Shown piece after piece: positions 47,379-55,670 of a stretch of 64,000 nt of DNA. Position 1 is the stretch's first letter; each line of letters begins with the position of its first letter. Source of the DNA: Nocardia lijiangensis NBRC 108240 (GTDB taxonomy: Bacteria > Actinomycetota > Actinomycetes > Mycobacteriales > Mycobacteriaceae). The stretch lies in contig NZ_BDBP01000015.1 in NCBI RefSeq assembly GCF_001613045.1, positions 1 to 64,000 on the forward strand, written 5' to 3'. The notes under the pieces are model-generated. The model ran no database searches and was not told the origin of the DNA. It saw only the letters and a program-made list of their open reading frames with translations. A program made the position numbers and the translations under genes.

Positions 47379-48551
47379 GTGAGCGCCACCGACCGGCCGC
47401 CGGCGCCTGTTGCGTTGGCTTCTGCGGTGTGGTTGTGGGCAGCACCGGAAGCGGCTACCGCCCTGGCGACCCGCGACCTGCCGACGATCTTGCGCACCTA
47501 CCGGCGCCTGCATTGCATGAACCAGATCGCGTTGGCCGAGGTCTTGGGCTACGACAAATCGTATGTGTCGATGATCGAGACCGGGCGGCGCGCGATCACC
47601 GACATCAGCTCACGCCGCCATATCGCCCGCCGCCTTGGCCTGCCCCCGCACGTGCTCGGCGTGACCGACACCGACGACGCCGAATACCTCGCCATGCTCC
47701 AATTCGGCGAGTCCACAGTCAGACTCGCTGAGCTGGCCCGTCAATCCGGTCACGCCGTGCACGCAGTCAACGAACTATGGCCTCTGGTCGTACGCCTCGA
47801 GGCACGCGCCGCCACAGGCCACGCCGAACCCGACATCCTCGCCCTGCTCGCCCGCGCCCGCGTCGCGCTCGGCGTCTCCCTCGGCACGGTGCTACCCGAG
47901 GAACGCCTCACCGCTGCCACCCAATGGACCGGTCAAGCCCTCACCATCGCACGGCATCTCGACGACTCCGGATTCTTGGCTCACACACTGCGTATGCACG
48001 GCAACGAGCTGCGCAAAGCAGGCGACCCTGCCGCCGCGGTGACCCACTTCGAGCACGCGCTCGAGCTGTCGGCCGACCCGATCGAGCAAGGCGCGACCTT
48101 TGCTCTGCTGTGCCGCGCGATCGGAGAACTCGGCGACGCTGAACGCTTCGACACCACCCTCGCCATCTACCAGCGACTCCTCGACCGGCACGCCGGGAGC
48201 GGACTGCTGTTCCACCCGTTCACCTTCCGGGAAGTCCAGCTGCGCGGACTCATCGACACCGGCCGTCCCGCCGCCGCCCTCCGGCTGCTGGGCACCGAGC
48301 ACGTAGCGCCCGCCGCCCCGCAATGGCACATCATCGAACGCGTCACCACCGGCCAAGCCCTCACCCTCGCCCGCGAAACCACCGCCGCCGAAACCACATT
48401 CAGCCAAGCACTCAATGCCGCCGAACACCATCGGCTACCCCATCAAATCCAGCGAGCACTCCGAGCGCTCACCAAAGCGGGCATGCACGCCCTCGCCGAC
48501 GAAGCACGCGCAGCACTGGCGCGCGTGCGAGCGCTACTCGATGCCCCCTAA
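47379..48551 (+). CDS. XRE-family regulator with TPR-like domain
   Basis: 390-residue regulator. The HTH_3 domain is at about 34-95 (LPTILRTYRRLHCMNQIALAEVLGYDKSYVSMIETGRRA in parts, with LSYVSMIE-like recognition). It is followed by a long all-helical region of TPR-like repeats (about 130-385) that probably senses a ligand or peptide. Comparable XRE-TPR regulators in actinomycetes control peptides or specialised metabolism. The palindrome at 46859-46871 is a candidate target. Confidence 0.82.
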   Translation: MSATDRPPAPVALASAVWLWAAPEAATALATRDLPTILRTYRRLHCMNQIALAEVLGYDKSYVSMIETGRRAITDISSRRHIARRLGLPPHVLGVTDTDDAEYLAMLQFGESTVRLAELARQSGHAVHAVNELWPLVVRLEARAATGHAEPDILALLARARVALGVSLGTVLPEERLTAATQWTGQALTIARHLDDSGFLAHTLRMHGNELRKAGDPAAAVTHFEHALELSADPIEQGATFALLCRAIGELGDAERFDTTLAIYQRLLDRHAGSGLLFHPFTFREVQLRGLIDTGRPAAALRLLGTEHVAPAAPQWHIIERVTTGQALTLARETTAAETTFSQALNAAEHHRLPHQIQRALRALTKAGMHALADEARAALARVRALLDAP

Positions 48552-48687
48552 CCCAACCGCCGATACGTCGCGCCTGTCGTGCTTCACGCACGCCGGGCAG
48601 CCAAGTCGGGCAATCGTAGACACCGAGCAGCAACCCTGGTCTACTGTGAGGTCCCGACATACGCACAAGACAGAGGGGGAGTCAGCC

Positions 48688-49074
48688 ATGGTGTCGCCTA
48701 ACCTGGGCAAAGGCCCCGAAATGCAGCCAGGGCAAACCTTTCAGACCGGGCCGGGCATGGTGCCGCAGCCCGGGATGGGATACCCACCGAACGCGGCGCA
48801 ACAGTACGGGCAACCTCAAACTCAGCCGTTCACACAGCCAATGCCGGTGCCCGGAGCGATGTATCCGCAGGGCTACCCGCAGCCGATGCCGACCTTCGTG
48901 ATCAACAACGTCGCCAACGCTACCGCCGTAGCCTCGGCACGCGGGTACGGCTACGGCCGCCGCAAACGGCAATCCTTCTTGGTCCACTTCTGGCTGTTCC
49001 TCTTCACCGCTGGAATCGGGAACATCGTCTACGCCTGGTATGTGATGGATTGGAACCGCAAGCGGGGACTGTAG
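48688..49074 (+). CDS. Pro/Gln-rich protein with C-terminal membrane helix
   Basis: 128-residue protein. Residues 1-75 are low-complexity, rich in Pro, Gln, Gly, Met and Tyr. The middle has VINNVANATAVASARGYGYGRRKR, then a single membrane helix (FLVHFWLFLFTAGIGNIVYAWYV in parts) and a basic tail DWNRKRGL. Topology suggests cytoplasmic or surface low-complexity material tethered to the membrane. GAGGGGGAG precedes the ATG. Similar small proteins appear in actinobacterial mobile regions; function unknown. Confidence 0.6.
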   Translation: MVSPNLGKGPEMQPGQTFQTGPGMVPQPGMGYPPNAAQQYGQPQTQPFTQPMPVPGAMYPQGYPQPMPTFVINNVANATAVASARGYGYGRRKRQSFLVHFWLFLFTAGIGNIVYAWYVMDWNRKRGL

Positions 49075-49396
49075 CCATGAGCACCCGATCTGCGATCACG
49101 ACCGACCAGAGATGATTCGCATGGGGCAGTTGGCGAACATCGGGTGGCGGGCAGCCCGATCGGGGGCGTTGCGTCGACGATGACAGCTGCCCTGGTGGCC
49201 GTGATATCGCGGTAGCCGAGTCATCGATACGTGGTGCCAGGACAGCTCAGCGGTGGCCATCAGCAGGACCACCGCGTCACGGTGGCTGGACGAAAATAGC
49301 TCGGGTCATCCGCTGATCGGCAGGTGAGTGAGCGGGTGATCGATGCGATTACGCAGCGCGGCAAGGTGTTCGGCACGGCTGCGGTCGAGTGCGGCG
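49075..49396. other. Non-coding stretch containing right direct repeat
   Basis: About 320 bp with no supported gene. It includes 49285-49302, the partner of the 18-bp repeat at 45784, beside a hairpin-prone ACCACCGCG/GCGGTGG stretch. On the minus strand a 33-codon frame (49306-49404) could be a displaced tail of the DUF202 gene: it reads in the neighbouring frame directly after its stop. Confidence 0.4.
49285..49302 (+). repeat. Right direct repeat of accessory island
   Basis: GCTGGACGAAAATAGCTC, 17 of 18 bases identical to 45784-45801, same orientation, 3.5 kb apart. Both copies lie outside genes and just beyond the ends of the four-gene island. Confidence 0.4.
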
Positions 49397-49786
49397 TCAG
49401 TGTAGAGCGCCGGCGACGGTGACGACGCCGGCGAAGATGGCGACAGTGGTGACGCCGATGGTGAGAACCCACAGGTCGCGCTCGTCGGGCATGTCGGCAC
49501 CGGATTCCAGGGCTCGCCGCACCTGAAACCACCGGCGCAAGCCGACGATCGGCGCGACGACCGCCAGCAGGATCATCACGGTTCCCAGCAGGGTGCGTGC
49601 CCACCCGGTGCTGAATTCGGGGATCAGATGCGCCATGGCGATCCCACCGGCGAGCAGACCGAGCGAGGTTCGAACCCAGGCCAGAAAGGTCCGTTCACTG
49701 GCGAGCGTGAAGCGCTCATCCGGCCGCGAATTGTGTTCGACCAGAGGCGTATCTGCCACGATCACATCCTCGTTGCCAGTGGCCAT
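49397..49786 (-). CDS. DUF202 family membrane protein
   Basis: 129-residue DUF202 protein. RFTLASERTFLAWVRTSLGLLAGGIAM (about 24-50) is the family signature, followed by two further helices, near 62-80 and 104-125. ATG 49786 is preceded by GAGGAGC; an earlier start at 49840 is possible. DUF202 proteins usually occur in pairs, but no partner is seen. Function unknown. Confidence 0.8.
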   Translation of the reverse strand: MATGNEDVIVADTPLVEHNSRPDERFTLASERTFLAWVRTSLGLLAGGIAMAHLIPEFSTGWARTLLGTVMILLAVVAPIVGLRRWFQVRRALESGADMPDERDLWVLTIGVTTVAIFAGVVTVAGALH

Positions 49787-50130
49787 GCGTGGGAGCTCCT
49801 CGTTGCGTGGGATGGCTGCGGACCGATCGCCCATTGCCACGTCACCCTAGGGGCGGCAGACCGCATTCTCTCGGCGCTCCGCGCCAGAATTCGAAGCACC
49901 GATTGTCGTCACGTCACAATTGCGCGGGCCGCGAATGTGTTAGGCCTGGCAGTGTGGGCCGCAGTGCCGGCGCGAGCCGACCGAACACCCACTGCCACGC
50001 CCGTTCCCGAGCCGGCGGTCACATGCCCCGGGGAAACCTACCCACCTTTGTCGTGCGGTCACAACGAGTCACGCAAACGTTGGCGCGCGCTCACGAGCGC
50101 TCGAGCACACGCCCACCCTAACTTGTGACC
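49787..50130. other. Gap before SDR; leaderless promoter
   Basis: About 340 bp without a firm gene. TAACTT at 50119-50124 is a good -10 element and lies 6 bp before the SDR ATG at 50131, implying a leaderless mRNA. A + frame from GTG 49937 to TGA 50128 would encode a 63-residue protein beginning with a hydrophobic, signal-like stretch, but it has no ribosome site. Confidence 0.4.
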
Positions 50131-50976
50131 ATGATCACGTTACCTTCGCGAACCAAAGCCGCGGACCTGTCGGGCCAGGTCGTGGCCATCACGGGCGCTG
50201 GCAGCGGAATCGGTCGCGAGCTCGCCATATTGTGCGCCGCCCGCGGCGCGTACCTCTCGCTGTGCGACATCAACGAGGCCGGTCTTGTCGACACGGCCGA
50301 CACGCTGCGATCCGCCGGGCACGAGGTTGTGACCAGCCGGGTGGACATCTCCGACGCGGAGCAGATGGCCAAGTTCGCCGAAGTCACCAACGACCGTTTC
50401 GGTGGCGTGGACATGGTGGTCAACAACGCCGGGGTCGGGCTCGTCGGCGGGTTCCTCGACACCAGCCTCGAGGACTGGGAGTGGCTGGTCTCGATCAATT
50501 TGATGGGCGTCGTGCACGGCTGCCACGCCTTCGTTCCTTCGATGGTCGAGCGCGGCCGCGGTGGCCACATCGTCAACCTCTCGTCGGCCGCCGGCCTGCT
50601 GGCCAACCCCCAGCTCTCTGCTTACAGCGCAACCAAATTCGCTGTCCTCGGCCTGTCCGAGGCGCTACGCATGGAACTCGAGCCGCACGGCATCGGGGTT
50701 ACCGCGATCTGCCCCGGTGTCATCGATACGGCTATCACCCAGACCAGCCCGATCCGGGGTGGAAACGCCGATGAGCGGCGCAAGAACATGGCCGCGGTCT
50801 ACCGGAAGCGCGGCTACACTGCCGAGCGCGTCGCTCGCAACATCCTGCGCGCAGTCGACCGCAACCGCGCTGTTGCCCCGGTCGCCGCGGAGGCCCACCT
50901 CATGTACGCGCTGTCGCGGGCCACCCCGCCCGTGGCCCGGTGGGTCGCGGCGAAGCTCGCCGCCGTCGCCGAGTGA
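50131..50976 (+). CDS. Short-chain dehydrogenase/reductase
   Basis: 281-residue classical SDR. Cofactor loop TGAGSGIGRE, NNAGVGLVGGF, catalytic NLSSAAG Ser and YSATKFAVLGLSEALRMEL Tyr-Lys. The long C-terminus (AERVARNILRAVDRNRAVAPV) is characteristic of lipid/steroid-type SDRs in actinomycetes. The ATG at 50131 is preferred: a -10-like TAACTT lies 6 bp upstream, consistent with a leaderless transcript. GTG 50125 is the other option. The MFS gene follows 7 bp after the stop, with the sulfatase next. Confidence 0.86.
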   Translation: MITLPSRTKAADLSGQVVAITGAGSGIGRELAILCAARGAYLSLCDINEAGLVDTADTLRSAGHEVVTSRVDISDAEQMAKFAEVTNDRFGGVDMVVNNAGVGLVGGFLDTSLEDWEWLVSINLMGVVHGCHAFVPSMVERGRGGHIVNLSSAAGLLANPQLSAYSATKFAVLGLSEALRMELEPHGIGVTAICPGVIDTAITQTSPIRGGNADERRKNMAAVYRKRGYTAERVARNILRAVDRNRAVAPVAAEAHLMYALSRATPPVARWVAAKLAAVAE

Positions 50977-50983
50977 GCGCGCA

Positions 50984-52402
50984 GTGACCTCGGTTTCTCC
51001 TCCGCCCCTGCGGGTTTCGGTATCCGATCGGCTCGAACGTCTGCCGTTGTGTCGCTGGCATCACATGGTCTGTGCCCTGATGATCGGCGCTTTCATGTTC
51101 GAGTTGATCGACCTCTATTCGTTCGCGTTCAGCGCGCCGGCACTGATCGAGCACCATGGATTCACGGTGCGTGATGTCGGCGCCATTACCGCCGCCACCG
51201 GCATCGGTTCGTTCCTCGGAGCGTTCGCCGGTGGATGGGCGGCCGGTCGGTTCGGCCGCAAGCCGGCGCTCGTCGCTTGCCTGGTGCTGTTCTCGGCGCC
51301 GTCGTTGATCAACGCCGCAGTCTCGGCACCCGAGGGGTTCCTGGTCCTGAGGTTCCTCACCGGAATCGGGTATCAGGGGATGACGGTGGTCGGCGCGGTC
51401 CTGCTGACAGAGCTCGTCCCCGGCCGGGTGCGTGGCCGCGCCATCGCGTGGGTGATCACCATCGCCGGAGTCGGTCCGACGTTGCTCGCGTGGCTCGCCT
51501 TCGCCCTGGTACCCAACTTCGACTGGGGATGGCGCGCGCTTTTCATCCTCGGTGGGTTGGGGCTGGTGCTGGTGGTCCCCTTCCTTCGGCACCTACCGGA
51601 GTCACCGCGCTGGCTCGAGTCTCGCGGGAACCTGGCCCGCGCGGATTCGATCATGAACGACATCGAGGAAGCGGTGCGCGCAGCCGGACACACGATCGCG
51701 CCCCTGCCTGCACCTGCGCCCGCCAAGAGTGCGACCTCCACTCCGGTAGACAATCGAGGCAGCGGAATTCGGGCACTCTTCCGGGAGGGATACGGCAGAC
51801 GCTTCCTGGTCGCCTGCGCGCTGTGGACGGTCGGTGTGGTCGCCTACTTCGGGTTCACCGGATGGCTGTCGACGCTGCTGAAACTGCAGGGGTACGACCT
51901 CGGTCAATCGACACTCATCACCGCGGTCGTCACCACCGTCGGTCTACTGGGATTCTTCGCCAGCACCGTGGTGATCGATCGCTGGCAACGCAAGTATTCC
52001 CTCGCCGTCGTCGGCACCGTGCTGGGCGTAGTCGCGTTGCTGTTCACCGCGGGAAGCTCCACCGCCTACGTCCTGGCAATCGGTTGCGTGCTCCAGGTCC
52101 TGTTCCAGTTGGTCGTACCGCTCACGCAGACGTATTCGGCAGAGGTCTTCCCCACCCGCTTCCGATCGATAGGCTCGGGCTGGGCCAGCGCCTCGGCCCG
52201 GGTCGGCAACATCGTCGGCGCATTCGCCATCACAGCGATTCTGGATCACTGGGGAATCCCCGCGGTCTTCTACTTCATCGCTGCCCTCATGTTCATCCTC
52301 GCCATGGTCATGGCGTCCCTCGGGGAGTCGACGAGCGGCTCCCTCGAACGGTCCGATGAACAGGCCGACTCCGAGAGCGCGGTCCCAGTCGGCGGGAACT
52401 GA
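50984..52402 (+). CDS. MFS transporter, sugar/aromatic-acid porter type
   Basis: 472-residue MFS protein with 12 membrane segments. GGWAAGRFGRKPALV (motif A) and the ESPRWLESRG segment after helix 6 place it near the SP/AAHS families, which import aromatic acids, sugars or other organic anions. The C-terminal half contains TYSAEVFPTRFRSIGSG, also typical. GTG at 50984 is 7 bp past the SDR stop. Neighbouring sulfatase and SDR suggest uptake of an organosulfate or related substrate. Confidence 0.86.
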   Translation: MTSVSPPPLRVSVSDRLERLPLCRWHHMVCALMIGAFMFELIDLYSFAFSAPALIEHHGFTVRDVGAITAATGIGSFLGAFAGGWAAGRFGRKPALVACLVLFSAPSLINAAVSAPEGFLVLRFLTGIGYQGMTVVGAVLLTELVPGRVRGRAIAWVITIAGVGPTLLAWLAFALVPNFDWGWRALFILGGLGLVLVVPFLRHLPESPRWLESRGNLARADSIMNDIEEAVRAAGHTIAPLPAPAPAKSATSTPVDNRGSGIRALFREGYGRRFLVACALWTVGVVAYFGFTGWLSTLLKLQGYDLGQSTLITAVVTTVGLLGFFASTVVIDRWQRKYSLAVVGTVLGVVALLFTAGSSTAYVLAIGCVLQVLFQLVVPLTQTYSAEVFPTRFRSIGSGWASASARVGNIVGAFAITAILDHWGIPAVFYFIAALMFILAMVMASLGESTSGSLERSDEQADSESAVPVGGN

Positions 52403-52514
52403 CGCCGCACAGCCGCACGGATCGTCAGCACCCGATCCGGCCGGCTGACGCGCTCATCGCGCAAAGAACCCATATCGACAGCGTTTTCGTCAGCGCTGAC
52501 CAGAGGAGCAATGA

Positions 52515-54866
52515 ATGGCATTGAACGAGTACACCCCTGGCACCGCCTTTCCGGGAGAGATCGGACGCACCATCGACCAATCGAGTCCCGCTTGGCCGAA
52601 GCCGGTCCGTGCCGCCGCGGGCGCACCGAATGTGCTGATGATCGTGTTCGACGACGTCGGCTACGGGCAATTGGGGTGTTACGGCAGCCCGATCGCCACG
52701 CCCCACCTCGATGCGCTGGCCGCCGATGGCTTGCTCTACAGCAACATGCACACCACCGCGCTGTGCTCACCGTCGCGCTCGTGCATCATCACCGGACGCA
52801 ATCACCACGCCAACGGGATGGCGGCGGTCACCGAGTTCTCCACCGGCTACCCCGGGTACGACGGGAACATCCCGTTCTCCAACGGGTTTCTCTCGGAGAT
52901 GCTGCTGGCACGCGGTTACAACACGTACGCGGTCGGCAAGTGGCACCTGACCCCCGCCGACCAAGAATCTGCCGCGGGCCCCTACAATCGCTGGCCGCTG
53001 GGACGCGGCTTCGAACGCTTCTACGGCTTCCTCGGCGGCGACACCAGTCAGTGGTACCCGGATCTGGTCCACGACAATCACCAGGTCGAGCCGGAACGCA
53101 CCCCCGAAGAGGGCTACCACCTGAGCGAAGACTTGGCGGACAAGGCAATCCAGTTCGTCGCCGACGCCAAACAGGCCGCACCGGACAAGCCGTTCTTCCT
53201 CTACTTCTGTCCTGCCGCCGCACATGCTCCACACCACGTGCCAAGAGAGTGGGCCGACCGCTACAAGGGCCGATTCGACGAGGGCTGGGAGGCCTATCGG
53301 GAAATGGTGTTCGACCGGCAGAAGCAAATGGGCGTCATCCCCGCCGATGCCGAGCTGTCCGAACGGGATCCCGATGTGCCGGAGTGGAACTCACTGAGTC
53401 CCGACGCGCGCCGGCTGGCAGCCCGAATGATGGAGGTGTACGCCGGGTTCCTCACCCACACCGACCACCACATCGGCCGCGTGCTGGACTTCCTGAAGGA
53501 GATCGGCGAATTCGACAACACCATCGTCGCCGTGGTTTCCGACAACGGCGCCAGCTCGGAGGGCGGTGTCACCGGCACGACCAACGAGCTGCAGTTCTTC
53601 AACAACGCGCAGGAATCACTCGAGGAAAGCCTCAGGGACATCGACGAACTCGGCGGCCCCGACACCTTCAACCACTATCCTTGGGGTTGGACCTGGGCAG
53701 GCAATACCCCGTTCCGGCGGTGGAAGCGTGAGACCTACCGCGGCGGCACCAGCGACCCGTTCCTGATCCACTGGCCGCGCGGCATCGCCTCTCGCGGCGA
53801 GGTGCGCACCCAGTACGCGCATTTGATCGACATCGTGCCCACCGTGCTCGAACTGCTCGACATCGAGCCGCCGGAGACGATCAATGGTGTGGACCAAACC
53901 CCGCTGCACGGCGTCAGTTTCGCCCACACCCTCGACGATTCCGCCGCGCCGACCCTCCGCCACACCCAGTACTTCGAGATGCTCGGCCACCGCGCGATCG
54001 ATCACGACGGCTGGCGAGCGGTATGTCCTTGGCCCGGTCCGTCTTTCGCCGAGTCCGAGCGACCGTTCGGCACTCCGATCACGGCCGAGGCCCTCGCCGA
54101 GCTGGATGCCGCGGACTGGGAGCTGTACCACGTGGCCGAGGACTTCGCCGAGAACCACGATGTGGCCGCCCAGCACCCCGACAAGCTCGCCGAGCTGATC
54201 CGGCTGTGGTACGTCGAGGCAGGCAAGTACCAGGTCCTTCCCATCGACGGCAGAGCGATGGCGCGACTGCTCGACGAGCGACCTCAGCTCACCGAGAACC
54301 GCACCAGCTACACCCTCCGGCCCGGCACCCAGATGCTGCCCGCAGCGGTCGCACCCCGGCTGTTCAACCGGCCGCACAGCATCACCGCCGACGTGACCAT
54401 CTCCGCCGACGGGGCGGAGGGAGTGCTGCTGTGCGAGGGCGGCTACACCGGTGGTTGGTCGTTCTATCTGCAGCACGGCCGACTGCACTACACGCACAAC
54501 TATGTGCGCCGATCCTGGCTCACCGTGTCCTCCGAGGAAGTGATTCCGGCGGGGCGCCACAGGCTCGGATTCGAGTTCCAGCCCACCGGACTCCCTGACT
54601 TCACGCAAGGTAAAGGCGCGCCCGGTCGTGCGTTGTTGTACCTCGACGGCCGCCTTGTCGGCCAGGCCGATTTCCCGGTCACCACACCGATCATCTTCAA
54701 TCCGGGCGGCCTGCGCTGCGGGGCCAACCCCGGGTCGGTGGTGACGTCCGAGTACAGCGCGCCGTTCCGATTCACCGGCACCTTGCACAGCGTGACCGTC
54801 GACGTCTCCGGCACACCGATCAGCGATGCCGCAAGCGAAATGCGCGCGGCCATGGCCCGGCAGTAG
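52515..54866 (+). CDS. Arylsulfatase-family enzyme
   Basis: 783-residue sulfatase of the long type (about 780 residues, as in actinobacterial arylsulfatase A). The metal ligands Asp46/Asp47 (FDDVGYG), the formylglycine site Cys84-Ser-Pro-Ser-Arg88 followed by SCIITGR, GKWHL and VSDNGAS are intact. The C-terminal 220 residues form a beta-rich domain (EGVLLCEGGYTGGW). No signal peptide is seen, so it is probably cytosolic. Activation of Cys84 needs a formylglycine-generating enzyme, absent from this window. Confidence 0.92.
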   Translation: MALNEYTPGTAFPGEIGRTIDQSSPAWPKPVRAAAGAPNVLMIVFDDVGYGQLGCYGSPIATPHLDALAADGLLYSNMHTTALCSPSRSCIITGRNHHANGMAAVTEFSTGYPGYDGNIPFSNGFLSEMLLARGYNTYAVGKWHLTPADQESAAGPYNRWPLGRGFERFYGFLGGDTSQWYPDLVHDNHQVEPERTPEEGYHLSEDLADKAIQFVADAKQAAPDKPFFLYFCPAAAHAPHHVPREWADRYKGRFDEGWEAYREMVFDRQKQMGVIPADAELSERDPDVPEWNSLSPDARRLAARMMEVYAGFLTHTDHHIGRVLDFLKEIGEFDNTIVAVVSDNGASSEGGVTGTTNELQFFNNAQESLEESLRDIDELGGPDTFNHYPWGWTWAGNTPFRRWKRETYRGGTSDPFLIHWPRGIASRGEVRTQYAHLIDIVPTVLELLDIEPPETINGVDQTPLHGVSFAHTLDDSAAPTLRHTQYFEMLGHRAIDHDGWRAVCPWPGPSFAESERPFGTPITAEALAELDAADWELYHVAEDFAENHDVAAQHPDKLAELIRLWYVEAGKYQVLPIDGRAMARLLDERPQLTENRTSYTLRPGTQMLPAAVAPRLFNRPHSITADVTISADGAEGVLLCEGGYTGGWSFYLQHGRLHYTHNYVRRSWLTVSSEEVIPAGRHRLGFEFQPTGLPDFTQGKGAPGRALLYLDGRLVGQADFPVTTPIIFNPGGLRCGANPGSVVTSEYSAPFRFTGTLHSVTVDVSGTPISDAASEMRAAMARQ

Positions 54867-54947
54867 TAGGCAGCGGGCGGCGCGGTGGTGACCGCCGCGG
54901 AGCCCGCCTTCGTGGAACTCCTTCGATACAAGGTGAGGAAACAAGTA

Positions 54948-55670
54948 ATGAGAATTCGATGGTCAGCCCTCGGGGCCGCCTCGACGGTCGTCGGCATCGC
55001 GCTGACAGGAGCGACCGCGACGGCCGCGCCTGCCGACATCCCCGCGGTGTCGTACCGGGCACAACTGGCAACCGACCAATCGGTGGTCACCGTCCTCGAG
55101 AACGGGACCTTCGCGCTGTCTGACGATGGCAGCGCGGTCTCGGTCTTCGACACTGCGGGACGCGCCCTGGACTCGCTGCCGTTGCGGGTCCGAATCGACA
55201 ATCAAACGCTACCGGTCCGGCACCAGATCGCGTCCGACGGTCGCACTCTCACGCTGACGCCGGACGTCGCCGCGATTCGCCGCGAGGAATTGAAGCCCGT
55301 GGCGTCACCGGTCGAGAACCAGCTCGCGATGAACGACCTCATCAATGCCGTCAGCATCGGCACGTCGGTGGGGAGCCTGATCGGCACGGCCGTCGGAGCG
55401 GTTCTCGGCGTGGGCGTCGGCGTCGCGCTCGCGGGCGCGTCCTGTGTGGTGCTGAGCCTGGGATGTGTTGTTGCCGTCCTGCCCATCGTTGCCCTCGCCG
55501 GAGGCGTCGGCGGGATGGCGGGCCTCGTCCTCGGCGGCGGTCCGACGGCGGGAATCGCGGTGTACCAGTACCTCACCACACTCAACGCTCCGCCCGGAAC
55601 CAGCAAGTACGCACCGGACCTGCAAGCTCGTCCGGAATCCCCCTCTGCCACACCGGGAGCCACGCAGTGA
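54948..55670 (+). CDS. Secreted protein with glycine-zipper segment, paralogue A
   Basis: 240-residue secreted protein. Signal peptide to about residue 26 (TAAPADIP). Residues 30-110 form a beta-rich domain (VSYRAQLATDQSVVTVLENG, DSLPLRVRIDNQTLPVRHQIASDGRTLTLTPD in parts). Residues 133-205 form two Gly/Val/Ala-rich hydrophobic segments with GxxxG glycine-zipper spacing and Cys pairs. A similar layout is known for a Nocardia/Gordonia family (DUF8020-like, recalled), function unknown. GTGAGGAAAC precedes the ATG. The stop overlaps the next gene's GTG start. Confidence 0.78.
   Translation: MRIRWSALGAASTVVGIALTGATATAAPADIPAVSYRAQLATDQSVVTVLENGTFALSDDGSAVSVFDTAGRALDSLPLRVRIDNQTLPVRHQIASDGRTLTLTPDVAAIRREELKPVASPVENQLAMNDLINAVSIGTSVGSLIGTAVGAVLGVGVGVALAGASCVVLSLGCVVAVLPIVALAGGVGGMAGLVLGGGPTAGIAVYQYLTTLNAPPGTSKYAPDLQARPESPSATPGATQ

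Noticed and set aside
45847..49074. Integrative conjugative element or prophage
   Set aside because: A NUDIX gene occurs in some AICEs, but there is no integrase, replication initiator, Tra/FtsK-like or phage structural gene. Only the short direct repeats hint at mobility.
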